Below are positions 43,528 to 52,554 of a DNA stretch of 64,000 bases, piece by piece. The notes beneath the pieces are model-generated. The model was not told the DNA's origin. It worked only from the letters and a program-made list of their open reading frames with translations, and ran no database searches. Both the position numbers and the translations under genes were made by a program. Position 1 is the stretch's first letter, and every line of letters begins with the position of its first letter. This stretch comes from Acidimicrobiales bacterium (lineage in GTDB: Bacteria > Actinomycetota > Acidimicrobiia > Acidimicrobiales > Poriferisodalaceae), in assembly GCA_009843525.1 (NCBI GenBank), contig VYDH01000020.1:62001-126000 (forward strand), read 5' to 3'.

Positions 43528-44654
43528 GCAAGCTGGATCTTCCGCGCACGCCACCGGGACGGGCTCGCTCAGGTCCGTCGGTGCGCTATGCCGCCGTCCT
43601 GTCTGCGGTGTTCCTGTTGCTGCTCACCGGTGTTGTGCTGGTGCTGTCGGCCACCTCGGCGACCGGAATCGAATCGTCTGACCGTCCATTGCAGTACTTC
43701 ACCCGGCACCTGTGGTCGGTTGGGATCGCTGTTGCCGTGCTGCTCGTCACGCTTGGCGTCGATTACCGGCACTGGCGGCGCATGGCATTGCCCCTCGCAG
43801 CTGCGAGCGTGAGCTTGTTGGTCATCGTGCTGGCGGTGGGCCAACGCACCGGCGGCGCCCGACGGTGGATTGAAATCGGCCAGTTCAGCATTCAGCCATC
43901 GGAGACAGCCAAACTGGCGCTCATCGTGGCGTTGGCCGCTTTCCTCGACGCCCGCCAGGATCAGATCGAGCGACCCGACCGGATCCTGCGGCCCGCCATG
44001 CTCCTGCTCACCGCCGGGTGCTCGCTGGTATTGCTGCAGCCGGACCTGGGAACCACCCTCATCCTGGCGGGCATCGGGGTCGGCATGCTCTTCGTCGCCG
44101 GCCTGCCAGGCCGCGATCTGGCGAAGATCGCGGCAATGGTCGTTGTGGCGGCACCCTTGCTGGCGTATGCGGCGCCGTACCGCCGCGCGCGGCTGGCGGG
44201 CTTCCTGGACCCGATCGCAGAACGGTCCGAGAGCGGCTACCAGACATTCCAGAGCCTGGTGGGTCTGGCGCAGGGAGGACTGCGCGGCACTGGGTTGGGC
44301 GCAGGCCAGGCCAAATGGGGCTGGGTGCCCAATGCACCCACCGACTTCATTTTTGTCATAGTCGGAGAGGAGATGGGCCTCCTCGGCGCCCTCGGGCTCC
44401 TGACGCTGCTGGGGGTTGTCGGCATCGGGGGGCTCCGGACAAGCCAGAAAGCGCCAGACCTGTTCGGTTCGCTGCTCGCAGCCGGCATCGCCATCTGGTT
44501 CGTGCTCCAGACGCTGGTGAACGTCGGCGGTGTGGTTGGATTGCTTCCGGTGACTGGTGTGACTCTGCCGTTCCTGTCCTTCGGCGGTTCGTCGCTGGTG
44601 GTGACGGCAGCGGCCGCCGGTTTGCTGCTGAATGTGACGCGGCGATCCGGCTGA
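43524..44654 (+). CDS. ftsW: Septal peptidoglycan glycosyltransferase FtsW (SEDS family)
   Basis: A ten-helix SEDS glycosyltransferase of 376 residues that polymerises lipid II at the septum with FtsI. Family motifs: GARRWIEIGQFSIQPSETAK in the first half, LLLQPDLGTTL-type sequence (VLLQPDLGTTLILAGIG), the periplasmic loop ESGYQTFQSLVGLAQGG with the conserved acidic environment, and PFLSFGGSSLVVT near the end. A basic N-terminus keeps the first end in the cytoplasm. It begins four bases inside murD. In the cluster it precedes murG, three bases apart, at a GTG start. Confidence 0.95.
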   Translation: MSKLDLPRTPPGRARSGPSVRYAAVLSAVFLLLLTGVVLVLSATSATGIESSDRPLQYFTRHLWSVGIAVAVLLVTLGVDYRHWRRMALPLAAASVSLLVIVLAVGQRTGGARRWIEIGQFSIQPSETAKLALIVALAAFLDARQDQIERPDRILRPAMLLLTAGCSLVLLQPDLGTTLILAGIGVGMLFVAGLPGRDLAKIAAMVVVAAPLLAYAAPYRRARLAGFLDPIAERSESGYQTFQSLVGLAQGGLRGTGLGAGQAKWGWVPNAPTDFIFVIVGEEMGLLGALGLLTLLGVVGIGGLRTSQKAPDLFGSLLAAGIAIWFVLQTLVNVGGVVGLLPVTGVTLPFLSFGGSSLVVTAAAAGLLLNVTRRSG

Positions 44655-44657
44655 GCC

Positions 44658-45839
44658 GTGGCCACACCCGGCAGCGCCCCCAGCCTCCTGATCGCGGGAG
44701 GCGGAACCGCGGGGCACCTGATGCCTGGCCTGGCGGTGGCTTCCGCGCTGACTGAGCGCGGCTGGCCCGCAGAGCGCATCCACTTCGTCGGCAGCGCCCG
44801 TGGCATCGATTCGCAGATCGTGCCGGACGCCGGCTTCGGCGTGACCTTGCTGGGAGGTCGTGGCCTCACTGCACGCCGGGTGAACCTGACCAACGCGCGC
44901 GCTGCAGCGAGCTTGGCGTGGGCCACAGTGCGCGGCATCGCGCTCGTGAGACGGCGGCGTCCAGCAGCGGTGCTGTCGCTGGGCGGCTACGCCGCGCTTC
45001 CCGCGACGGTGGGAGCGGTGATCTGGCGGGTGCCGTTGGTGATCGCCGAGCAGAACGCAGTGGCATCGGCAACGAACCGCCTGCTGGGCCGATTCGCACG
45101 TGCTGCGGCCGTACCGGTCCGCGGGACAGGGCTGCACCGGGAGGTAGTGACCGGGAATCCAGTGCGCCCGGAAGTCGTCGAGGCTGCACACGAAGCGGCA
45201 GATGCCCGCACCCGGCTCGGCTGGCCCTCGGACGCCACCGCCGTGGTCGTATTCGGTGGTTCGCTGGGCTCGCGCCGGATCAACACCGCTGTCTGGATGG
45301 CGTTGGCGTCGCTGCGCGACCGCGACGGACTGTTCATCTACCACGTGGTGGGCAAGCGCGACTGGGACGAGCGTCCATCGCCGCCGCCTCCGCGCCCCGA
45401 CGGTTCGCGAGTGCGCGATTGGTACTGGGCCGTGCCGTTCGATGAGCAGCTGCCCGTGGCATTGGCCGCAGCCGATTTGGCGATCTGCCGCGCCGGTGCA
45501 TCGACGGTGGCAGAGCTGTCGGTCATCGGCACGCCGGCAGTGCTCGTGCCCTTGCCGATAGCGACCAATGACCACCAGCGTCGCAATGCGGAAGAGCTGG
45601 TGGCAATGGGCGGGGCACGTGTCGTCGTCGACGCCGAGTTCGACGGGGACCGAATGCTCGCAGAGCTTGATCAGATGCTGGGATGGCAGCACCGGGCGGC
45701 GGCCGGGCGTCTCCCCGAAGCGACCTTCGGTCGCCAAGACTCCGCTCAACGGGTCGCAGAGCTCGTGATACAGCACAGTTCAGCGGTTCCTGGCTCAGTG
45801 AGGCACGAGGCTCCTGCGCCGAGAAAGCACACAACGTGA
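44658..45839 (+). CDS. murG: UDP-N-acetylglucosamine transferase MurG
   Basis: MurG adds N-acetylglucosamine to lipid I on the inner face of the membrane, giving lipid II. The N-terminal glycine loop IAGGGTAGHLMPGLAVASAL and the second loop GGYAALPATVGAV are diagnostic, as is VIAEQNAVASATNRLLG. The C-terminal UDP-GlcNAc domain has VFGGSLGSRRIN and CRAGASTVAELSVIGTPAVL. At 393 residues it is slightly longer than usual, the extra being a polar C-terminal tail. Starts at GTG; the stop overlaps murC by four bases. Confidence 0.95.
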   Translation: MATPGSAPSLLIAGGGTAGHLMPGLAVASALTERGWPAERIHFVGSARGIDSQIVPDAGFGVTLLGGRGLTARRVNLTNARAAASLAWATVRGIALVRRRRPAAVLSLGGYAALPATVGAVIWRVPLVIAEQNAVASATNRLLGRFARAAAVPVRGTGLHREVVTGNPVRPEVVEAAHEAADARTRLGWPSDATAVVVFGGSLGSRRINTAVWMALASLRDRDGLFIYHVVGKRDWDERPSPPPPRPDGSRVRDWYWAVPFDEQLPVALAAADLAICRAGASTVAELSVIGTPAVLVPLPIATNDHQRRNAEELVAMGGARVVVDAEFDGDRMLAELDQMLGWQHRAAAGRLPEATFGRQDSAQRVAELVIQHSSAVPGSVRHEAPAPRKHTT

Positions 45840-47260
45840 CCATTTCGCCGTCCATCGAGCCAGCGCTCCTGACCCAGGGGCCGTCGGGCCGGTCACCCGA
45901 TCTTGAGGAGCCTCGCAGCATCCATCTGGTGGGTGCCGGTGGCGCGGGCATGAATGCCATCGGGCTGGTGCTCGCCGAGATGGGCCACGGCGTCAGCGGC
46001 AGCGACCTGAGGGCGGGCCCCGGCATGACTCGGCTCGCAGCTCACGGTGCCCAGGTCATGATCGGCCACGAAGCCGCCAACATCGGCTCGGCGGACATCG
46101 TGGCCCATTCGAGTGCGGTGCCCCAAGGCAATGTGGAGCTCGTCGAGGCCCGCCGCCGGGGCATTCCGGTGCTCAGCCGGGCTGAGCTGCTCTCAGGGAT
46201 CTGCCGGCGCAAGCAGACGCTGGCGGTCGGCGGAACCCATGGCAAGACGACCACTTCGTCGATGCTGGCGCTGTGCCTGGTCGCGGCCGGCGAACACCCC
46301 TCATTCCTCGTAGGCGGCGAGGTGAACGAGATCGGCTCCGGCGCCGTCTGGGACACGGCAGGGGAGTGGTTCGTTGTCGAAGCAGACGAATCCGACGGGA
46401 CGTTCCTGGCACTGGGCGCCGATGCGGTGGTCGTGACGAACATCGAACCCGACCATCTCGACCACTACGGGAGCTTCGACGAGCTCGCAGCCGCATTCGA
46501 AGCCTTCGCCGGCAACGCTGGAGGGCCGCGCATCGTGTGTGCCGATGACCAGCGAGCGGCCGCCATGGCCGAGCGCATCGGTGGCTGCGTGACCTATGGG
46601 ACGGTCCCCCACTCTGACTACCGGATCACCGACATGCACAGCTCGCGCACCGGCGCCGGCTTCGAATTGAGCAACGGCACCACGTCGATCGGCCGTTGCG
46701 AGCTGCCGCTGCCCGGGCTGCACAACGTGACGAATGCGGCAGGTGCTCTTGCGGCAGCGCTCGAGCTCGGGGCCGCAGCCACACCGATGATCGACGCCCT
46801 CGGTCGATTTGCCGGCGTGTCCCGGCGGTTCGAACGACGCGGCGAGCGCGACGGGGTGTCGTTCATCGACGACTACGCGCATCTGCCCACCGAGGTGGCC
46901 GCTGCGATTGCCGCTGCTCGCAGCGGAGGCTGGAAGCGGATAGTCGCCGTTTTCCAGCCGCACCGCTACTCGCGGACCGCAGCACTCTGGCAGGACTTTG
47001 CGGACTCCTTCGCAGATGCCGACCAGGTGGTGCTCACCGGCATCTACGGTGCCGGCGAACTGGCTCTGCCCGGCGTGTCCGCCGAGCTGGTGCTCGGCGC
47101 CCTGCTCGACTCCTATCCATATGCGTCTGTGGCTTATCTTCCGGGCCGGACTGAACTGCGCTCGTACCTGCGCACCAACTTGCGGCCCGGCGACCTGTGC
47201 CTCACGTTGGGCGCCGGCGACCTGACGACGCTCCCAGACGAGCTGCTGCATGTCGCCTGA
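45836..47260 (+). CDS. murC: UDP-N-acetylmuramate-L-alanine ligase MurC
   Basis: MurC adds L-alanine to UDP-MurNAc, the first amino acid of the stem peptide. Seen: HLVGAGGAGMNAIGLVLAEM (nucleotide-sugar domain), AVGGTHGKTTTSSMLAL (ATP loop), EADESDGTFLALGADAVVVT, NIEPDHLDHYG, and FIDDYAHLPTEVAAAIAAAR with FQPHRYSRTAAL in the last domain. The GTG at 45836 overlaps the murG stop (GTGA); longer in-frame starts upstream run through murG and are excluded. The end overlaps murB by 11 bases. Confidence 0.95.
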   Translation: MTISPSIEPALLTQGPSGRSPDLEEPRSIHLVGAGGAGMNAIGLVLAEMGHGVSGSDLRAGPGMTRLAAHGAQVMIGHEAANIGSADIVAHSSAVPQGNVELVEARRRGIPVLSRAELLSGICRRKQTLAVGGTHGKTTTSSMLALCLVAAGEHPSFLVGGEVNEIGSGAVWDTAGEWFVVEADESDGTFLALGADAVVVTNIEPDHLDHYGSFDELAAAFEAFAGNAGGPRIVCADDQRAAAMAERIGGCVTYGTVPHSDYRITDMHSSRTGAGFELSNGTTSIGRCELPLPGLHNVTNAAGALAAALELGAAATPMIDALGRFAGVSRRFERRGERDGVSFIDDYAHLPTEVAAAIAAARSGGWKRIVAVFQPHRYSRTAALWQDFADSFADADQVVLTGIYGAGELALPGVSAELVLGALLDSYPYASVAYLPGRTELRSYLRTNLRPGDLCLTLGAGDLTTLPDELLHVA

Positions 47261-48227
47261 ATGCCGCTCTCCGGGGTCATGGTCGAACCCCGATGCAGTC
47301 CAACGTGCGGTGGCAGTGCTGGGCGATGCGGCCCGCGTCGATGCGCCGCTGGGAGCTTTGACCACCTCGAGAGTCGGCGGCCCGGCAGCGGTGGCCTATG
47401 TGGCAAACGGCATGTCCGACCTGCAACGCGCGGCAGAGGCCGCAGCAGCATCCGGGCTGGAGATACTCGTCGTCGGGCGAGGATCGAACCTGCTGGTGGC
47501 AGACCGAGGATTCGAGGGCATCGCACTCTTTCTCGGCGATGCCTATGCAAAAATCGAATTCGACAGCGCGGACGCCACGGTCACTGCGGGCGCATCTGTG
47601 GCGCTGCCAGTGCTCGCACGCCAGTGTGCCGCTGCAGGGCTCGGCGGCCTGGAATGGGCTGTTGGTGTGCCGGGTTCCGTGGGCGGAGCCGTGCGCATGA
47701 ACGCAGGGGGGCACGGCAGCGATATGGCGTCGTGCTTGATCGACGCTGACATCGTCGATCTGGAAGCCGGGACCGGAGCTGTCCACGATGTCAGCGCGCT
47801 GAACCTGAAGTACCGCAGCAGCGGTCTCCAGAACCGTCACGTCGTGGTTCGTGCGCGGTTGAGCGGGCGGCAAGCGCCCCCGTCGACGGTGACGGATCAG
47901 ATAGCGGACATCGTCCGTTGGCGCAGAGAACACCAGCCCGGCGGGCAGAACTCCGGTTCGGTTTTCATGAACCCGCCCCTGATCTCGACTGGAACAGTGT
48001 CCGCAGGAGCCCATATCGACCAGACAGGTCTTCGCGGATTGCGCATGGGCACTGCCGAGGTGTCACGCCTGCACGCAAACTTCATTGTCTCGGATCCCGG
48101 CGGCACGGCGGCCGATGTCGTCGCACTCATGGCCGAAATCCGGCGCCGTGTCGCCGAGTCGACCGGCATCGTGCTGCAGCCCGAAGTCCGCATGGTCGGC
48201 TTCGAGGCGACGCCGACACCGTCTTGA
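47250..48227 (+). CDS. murB: UDP-N-acetylenolpyruvoylglucosamine reductase MurB
   Basis: The FAD enzyme reducing UDP-GlcNAc-enolpyruvate with NADPH to UDP-MurNAc. FAD-site motifs: LTTSRVGGPAAVAYV, LVVGRGSNLLVADRGF, and GVPGSVGGAVRMNAGGHG; the proton-donor Ser is in NSGSVFMNPP and the C-terminal Glu in LQPEVRMVG. The pattern without the extra loops of E. coli MurB fits the type common in Gram-positive bacteria. 325 residues. It begins inside the murC end and its stop directly precedes the ATG of ftsQ. Confidence 0.94.
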   Translation: MSPECRSPGSWSNPDAVQRAVAVLGDAARVDAPLGALTTSRVGGPAAVAYVANGMSDLQRAAEAAAASGLEILVVGRGSNLLVADRGFEGIALFLGDAYAKIEFDSADATVTAGASVALPVLARQCAAAGLGGLEWAVGVPGSVGGAVRMNAGGHGSDMASCLIDADIVDLEAGTGAVHDVSALNLKYRSSGLQNRHVVVRARLSGRQAPPSTVTDQIADIVRWRREHQPGGQNSGSVFMNPPLISTGTVSAGAHIDQTGLRGLRMGTAEVSRLHANFIVSDPGGTAADVVALMAEIRRRVAESTGIVLQPEVRMVGFEATPTPS

Positions 48228-48977
48228 ATGATGTCGAGGGGGGATACGAAGTCTGCCGATCAGCAACGCCGGCACCGGTGGCTGACCGTGACGGCGCTTG
48301 TTGCGGTTGCCGCAGCAGTCGCGACGATCCTTCTCGCAGCAGGCACCTTCGAGACCGACCGGATCCACTTCAGCGGCCTGCATCGCGTGAGCTACGACGA
48401 GGTATACGAAGCCGCCGGCATCCGTCCCGGGGACTTCATGGGAACACTCGACACCGGCGGAGCAGAACGGTCACTCGAGAGCCTGCCTTGGGTCGCCGAC
48501 GCGCGTGTCCGACGTCGATGGCCTGCAACGGTGGAAGTGGATGTCGTCGAGCGCACCCCAGCGGCGGTTGCACTCGCCGCTCCCGGCAGCTGGGTTCTCC
48601 TGGACATCGAAGGTCGGATCCTCACTTCGCCGCTCACTGTCGTGCCTGAGCTGCCGCGCCTGTCAGGCATTGCTGCTGCGCCAGAACCGGGTGCTTTCCT
48701 CGCAAGCGATGCGAATGCGCTGCTCGCCGCGTTGAGTGCAGCGCACGGGCAGCCGGAGTTCGAGGTTGCAGCGCTGTGGCGGGACAGGCGCGGTGACCTG
48801 CGTGCGCGCGTACGGCAACAGCCAGGAGATCTTGTGCTGGAAGTCGCGCTGGGGGACGACTCGGCGATCGGGGCCAAGACGGCGGCGATTGCCGCGGTCA
48901 TCGGAGAGATGACGGCGTCTGATGCCATCTTGGATGTGTCGGTTCCGCACCTGCCGGTGCTCCGCCCGTCGGGTTGA
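48228..48977 (+). CDS. ftsQ: Cell division protein FtsQ
   Basis: A bitopic division protein of 249 residues: short basic cytoplasmic end (DQQRRHRW), one membrane helix (LTVTALVAVAAAVATILLAAG, residues 19-39) and a POTRA domain (IHFSGLHRVSYDEVYEAAGI, followed by LESLPWVADARVRRRWPATV with the family's Pro-Trp-Val motif), then the FtsQ/DivIB domain (LDIEGRIL). It recruits FtsL and others to the septum. Starts at the base after murB's stop. The 131 bases to ftsZ contain a candidate promoter. Confidence 0.9.
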   Translation: MMSRGDTKSADQQRRHRWLTVTALVAVAAAVATILLAAGTFETDRIHFSGLHRVSYDEVYEAAGIRPGDFMGTLDTGGAERSLESLPWVADARVRRRWPATVEVDVVERTPAAVALAAPGSWVLLDIEGRILTSPLTVVPELPRLSGIAAAPEPGAFLASDANALLAALSAAHGQPEFEVAALWRDRRGDLRARVRQQPGDLVLEVALGDDSAIGAKTAAIAAVIGEMTASDAILDVSVPHLPVLRPSG

Positions 48978-49002
48978 GAGGCTGTGCGCAGGGTCTTGCC
49001 GA

Positions 49003-49031
49003 TTGACAGAGGCATCAGTACTGTCGTCAAT
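49003..49031 (+). promoter_or_regulatory. Candidate promoter upstream of ftsZ
   Basis: A perfect TTGACA stands at 49003-49008. The -10 side, GTCAAT at 49026-49031 after 17 bases, keeps only the final AAT of the consensus. ftsZ often has its own promoters in actinobacteria, and this 131-base gap is the largest within the cluster, which supports the call. Confidence 0.45.
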
Positions 49032-49108
49032 TGCGCTATTTTCCCGTAGAAGGTGCCCGTCGGCGGCACGTCTGTTGTCGCGGCCGGCCAGTGAACACAA
49101 GGAGCCCT

Positions 49109-50185
49109 GTGGCCTCACCACAGAACTACGTGGCAGTCATCAAGGTGGTGGGCGTCGGGGGCGGCGGCTCGAATGCCGTTAACCGCATGATCGATTTCGG
49201 TTTGGGCGGGGTCGAGTTCATCGCCGTCAATACCGACGCCCAAGCCCTGCTGTTGAGCGACGCCGACGTCAAGCTGGACATCGGCCGCCAGCTGACGCGC
49301 GGGCTCGGCGCCGGCAGCGATCCCGAAATCGGCACTCGAGCCGCAGAAGAGCACCGTGACGAGATCGCCGAAGCACTGCAGGGTGCGGACATGGTGTTCA
49401 TTACGGCCGGGGAAGGCGGCGGCACCGGCACCGGAGGCGCTCCGGTGGTGGCAGAAGTCTCCAAAGAGGTAGGAGCGCTGACGATCGGAGTGGTCACGCG
49501 CCCGTTTGCCTTCGAAGGCAAGCGTCGGCAGATCCAGGCCGAACAGGGCATCGAGCGGCTGAAGGAGCGCGTCGACACGCTGATCGTGATCCCGAATGAT
49601 CGGCTGCTGACGGTGGCGAGCGAGCACACGTCGATCATCGATGCCTTCCGCATGGCGGACGACGTGCTGCGCGAGGGCGTGTCCGGCATCTCGGGCCTGA
49701 TCACCACGCCAGGACTCATCAATACCGACTTCGCCGACGTCAAGGCGATCATGTCGAGCGCTGGCACCGCCCTGATGGGGATCGGTCGTGCCCATGGCGA
49801 GAACCGCTCCAAGAATGCGGCCCGGCAGGCAGTCTCGTCGTCGCTGCTCGAGGAGTCCATCGACGGTGCCCGCGGCATCCTGCTGAACATTGCCGCGGGG
49901 CCGGAGCTCGGGCTGTTCGAAGTCAATGAAGCGGCGGAAGTCATCCGCGAAGTGGCGCATGCCGAGGCCAACATCATCTTCGGCACGGTGATCGACGATT
50001 CACTCGGGGAAGAGATCCGTGTAACGGTCATCGCTGCAGGATTCGACCGATATGGACCGGGCCGCTCTGGAGGTGCTGCGCTGGGCGACTACGCAGCCTC
50101 GGAGGAGTCCGGCGATGTGGCCGACCCGTTCGGCGACCTCGACGAGGACGACGAGTCGTTCGACGTGCCCAGCTTCCTGCGGTGA
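49109..50185 (+). CDS. ftsZ: Cell division GTPase FtsZ
   Basis: The tubulin-like GTPase that forms the division ring. Key parts: [19 protein letters not shown], the tubulin signature [10 protein letters not shown] at about 103-112, [15 protein letters not shown] and the synergy loop [11 protein letters not shown] with its catalytic Asp residues. The tail ends in DVPSFLR, the peptide that binds SepF or FtsZ partners; no FtsA is expected. GTG 49109 is chosen since AAGGAG lies just before it; GTG 49091 is an alternative six codons upstream. 358 residues. Confidence 0.97.
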   Translation: MASPQNYVAVIKVVGVGGGGSNAVNRMIDFGLGGVEFIAVNTDAQALLLSDADVKLDIGRQLTRGLGAGSDPEIGTRAAEEHRDEIAEALQGADMVFITAGEGGGTGTGGAPVVAEVSKEVGALTIGVVTRPFAFEGKRRQIQAEQGIERLKERVDTLIVIPNDRLLTVASEHTSIIDAFRMADDVLREGVSGISGLITTPGLINTDFADVKAIMSSAGTALMGIGRAHGENRSKNAARQAVSSSLLEESIDGARGILLNIAAGPELGLFEVNEAAEVIREVAHAEANIIFGTVIDDSLGEEIRVTVIAAGFDRYGPGRSGGAALGDYAASEESGDVADPFGDLDEDDESFDVPSFLR

Positions 50186-50291
50186 CGCCTGGGTTACGTC
50201 GCAATCACTCCAGACTGCTGCACATCGACGCCGGTCGCGGACTCCCAGCGGGGCTGCACGGCTCGACAAGCCACACCGGCGGGCGCTTCGG

Positions 50292-50978
50292 ATGCTGACC
50301 CTGCGCCGCCGCTGCGGGAACAGCTTGGTGCGGATCTCGGTTACTGAGCGCTCCGACGGCGACTGCGCTCCCATCGACGGATCCGCCCCCAGCAACGTGA
50401 CCGTCCTACGGCAGGTCCATGGCACGCGAGTTGTCGAGGTCCGGCGACCAGGAGAGCATCGGGGTGCCTGCGCGGACGCTGCGTGGACATCGATACCACG
50501 GGCCACACTGGCTGTGAGAACCGCCGACTGCGTGCCGATTGCCCTGTACGGCACCGATGGAGCGGACTGTGCGGCTGTCGCAGCCATCCACGCAGGATGG
50601 CGAGGCCTGCTCGACGGCGTCATCGCGGCGACCCTCGCCGAACTCGGCCGTCACGGGATCCGTCACACTCGAGCCATCGTCGGGCCCCACATCGGCCCGC
50701 TGCAGTACGAATTCGGCGCCGACCAACTGGAGACTGCCAGCGCGGCACTCGGGCCCTCGGTGTCGAGCACGACGCACTGGGGCACCCCGTCGCTCGATCT
50801 CGGCGAGGCCACGCGGCTGGAGCTGCGACGGCACGGGGCCGTCATCGACAGCGAGATCGGCCGTTGCACTGCTTCGGATGAGCGCTATTTCTCGCATCGA
50901 GCCCGTGCCGAACAGGGCCGGACGGCGGTGCTGGTAGGCTTGGAGACTGAGCGGGCAGGGGTGCTGATCGATGATTGA
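50292..50978 (+). CDS. pgeF: Peptidoglycan editing factor / purine nucleoside phosphorylase PgeF
   Basis: Member of the YfiH/LACC1 family, 228 residues. The metal-site motifs LRQVHGTRVV, RTADCVPIAL and AIHAGWRGLLDG place the conserved His, Cys and His. Members are described both as purine nucleoside phosphorylases and as editing factors that remove L-serine-containing muropeptides; its place between ftsZ and yggS is standard for actinobacteria. The ATG at 50292 is used, but the N-terminus is poorly conserved and GTG sites just downstream are possible. The stop overlaps the next start by eight bases. Confidence 0.85.
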   Translation: MLTLRRRCGNSLVRISVTERSDGDCAPIDGSAPSNVTVLRQVHGTRVVEVRRPGEHRGACADAAWTSIPRATLAVRTADCVPIALYGTDGADCAAVAAIHAGWRGLLDGVIAATLAELGRHGIRHTRAIVGPHIGPLQYEFGADQLETASAALGPSVSSTTHWGTPSLDLGEATRLELRRHGAVIDSEIGRCTASDERYFSHRARAEQGRTAVLVGLETERAGVLIDD

Positions 50979-51654
50979 CGCCGAGGAGGTCCGCCGCCGC
51001 ACCCAGCGCGTCAAGCAGCGGATAGCCGATGCCGGCGGCGATGTTGCTCACGTCGGCATCGTGGCAGTGACCAAGGGCTTCGACAGCTCGGCAATCGAAG
51101 CTGCGGCTCATGCCGGTTTGGCGATGATCGGTGAGAACTACGCCCAGGAACTGCACGGCAAGTGGAACGAGATGGCCACCGCGACCAAGACGGCTGTGGA
51201 GGTCCACTTCATTGGGCGGCTGCAGTCGAACAAGGTCCGGCAACTGGCTGGACTGGTGGACGTGTGGCAGAGCGTGGACCGGTCGCGGTTGGTATCCGAG
51301 ATAGCGCGCCACGATCCGGGTGCCGCCATCTTCGTGCAGATCGATGTAAGCGGCAGTGCCACGCAGGGCGGTTGTCCGCCCGACGAGGCCTCGTCACTGG
51401 TGGCTGCCGCCCGTCGGGAGGGGCTCGATGTAGCCGGTTGCATGGCCATTGGCCCGCAGGGTTCGCCGCCTGAGATCGAACGGGCTTTCGGCGAGGTTGC
51501 CCGATTCGCAGATCGCCATGAGCTCGAGCACCGCTGCATGGGGATGAGTGCGGATCTCGAGGCGGCGATCAGAGCTGGCTCGACGATGGTACGCATCGGG
51601 ACTGCCCTCTTCGGCAATCGCCCGCCGCGAAATATCTCCACGCGGGGTGCCTGA
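50971..51654 (+). CDS. yggS: YggS-family pyridoxal phosphate homeostasis protein
   Basis: A small PLP-binding TIM barrel (227 residues) that keeps free pyridoxal phosphate low and has no catalytic activity shown. Motifs: VGIVAVTKGF, with the PLP lysine; IGENYAQELHGKW; VHFIGRLQSNKVRQLAG; and the phosphate-binding end MGMSADLEAAIRAGSTMVRIG. It stands between pgeF and sepF as usual in Gram-positive dcw clusters. The ATG lies inside the pgeF end. Confidence 0.93.
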   Translation: MIDAEEVRRRTQRVKQRIADAGGDVAHVGIVAVTKGFDSSAIEAAAHAGLAMIGENYAQELHGKWNEMATATKTAVEVHFIGRLQSNKVRQLAGLVDVWQSVDRSRLVSEIARHDPGAAIFVQIDVSGSATQGGCPPDEASSLVAAARREGLDVAGCMAIGPQGSPPEIERAFGEVARFADRHELEHRCMGMSADLEAAIRAGSTMVRIGTALFGNRPPRNISTRGA

Positions 51655-51661
51655 CCGCAAC

Positions 51662-51690
51662 TTGACAAGTCGGTACCCTGTGCGATTGAG
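51662..51690 (+). promoter_or_regulatory. Candidate -35 element upstream of sepF
   Basis: A perfect TTGACA at 51662-51667 directly follows the yggS stop. The expected -10 (ATTGAG near 51685) is poor. The 75-base gap before sepF is large for this cluster, so a secondary promoter is plausible but not well supported. Confidence 0.3.
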
Positions 51691-51729
51691 GCAGTTTTCT
51701 GATCGGGACTGTTGTCACTGAGGTTCTGC

Positions 51730-52242
51730 ATGGCATCGTTCATGAAGCAGGCAATGAGCTATCTGGGCTTGGGTCCGGATGACAGCTATGCCCCGCCGCC
51801 CGAACGCGCCATGCCGGGCGAGATGCCCGCGGCTGAGGCCTTCGCCGACCAGACCAGCCAGAGCGGTGTCACCGTGGTTGAACGGCCAGCGGCGGCGACG
51901 CCGCAAGCTGCATCCGGCGCACCGACGTCGGCCGTGCGCCGTGTCGCCACATCGACAGCGCAGCCGTTCGTACTGATGCCGCGGATGTTCGATGATGCAC
52001 AGCAGATCGGAGATCGCTTCAAGCGCGATCAGCCGATCATCTTGAACTTGCAGGGCCTCGATCGCGATACCGCTCGCCGGCTCCTCGATTTCGCCAGCGG
52101 GCTGTGCTATGCCCGCGACGGCGAGATGCGCAAGGTCGCAAACGCCGTGTACATGCTCGTGCCGGCAAATGTCGTGGTCACCGACAGCGAGCATCATGCA
52201 GTTGCTGCACAGGACGCTTCCGTGCAAGACGTCGGCCGCTGA
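51730..52242 (+). CDS. sepF: Cell division protein SepF
   Basis: SepF anchors FtsZ to the membrane in Gram-positives lacking FtsA. The 170-residue protein has an N-terminal amphipathic helix (MASFMKQAMSYLGLG), a Pro/Ala-rich linker of ~60 residues and the SepF domain from about residue 85: LMPRMFDDAQQIGDRFKRDQ, PIILNLQGLDRDTARRLLDF and YARDGEMRKVANAVYMLVP. ATG 51730 has GAGG seven bases upstream and starts exactly at the membrane helix; an in-frame GTG at 51712 would spoil that helix. Confidence 0.94.
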   Translation: MASFMKQAMSYLGLGPDDSYAPPPERAMPGEMPAAEAFADQTSQSGVTVVERPAAATPQAASGAPTSAVRRVATSTAQPFVLMPRMFDDAQQIGDRFKRDQPIILNLQGLDRDTARRLLDFASGLCYARDGEMRKVANAVYMLVPANVVVTDSEHHAVAAQDASVQDVGR

Positions 52243-52278
52243 GACGCTCCGGCGCGGACCACCAACCGGAGCGATGAA

Positions 52279-52533
52279 ATGCTGTGCACGCTGATATCGC
52301 TCTACGTGTTCGCCATCTTTGCGCGTGTGCTGTTCAGCTGGATCCCGCTTGCTCCAGAGAGCCCGGTCATGGTTGTGCGAACTTGGCTGGTGCGCATTAC
52401 TGAACCTGTCATGGGTCCATTGCGGCGAGCACTGCCCGCGGTGCGACTGGGCCGGGTGGCGCTCGACCTGTCACCGATCGTGCTGATCATCGGACTGCAG
52501 GTCTTCGTGGCGGGCATGCTGCTGGGATGCTGA
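52279..52533 (+). CDS. yggT: YggT-family membrane protein
   Basis: An 84-residue protein with two hydrophobic helices (LISLYVFAIFARVLFSWIPL and LSPIVLIIGLQVFVAGMLLG) around the motif RITEPVMGPLRRALPAV, the YggT (CcmB-like/DUF165-like) signature. Genes of this family follow sepF in actinobacteria and cyanobacteria; a role in septum or osmotic response is suggested but not shown. Start ATG 52279, 36 bases after sepF. Confidence 0.9.
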   Translation: MLCTLISLYVFAIFARVLFSWIPLAPESPVMVVRTWLVRITEPVMGPLRRALPAVRLGRVALDLSPIVLIIGLQVFVAGMLLGC

Positions 52534-52554
52534 GACGCTGGTACATTCCGCGCC

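Noticed and set aside
43569-45776. A 735-codon open frame on the minus strand across ftsW and murG
   Set aside because: It has no domain, is very rich in His, Gln, Arg and Cys, and lies antisense to two genes with full family motifs; long shadow frames are expected in GC-rich DNA.
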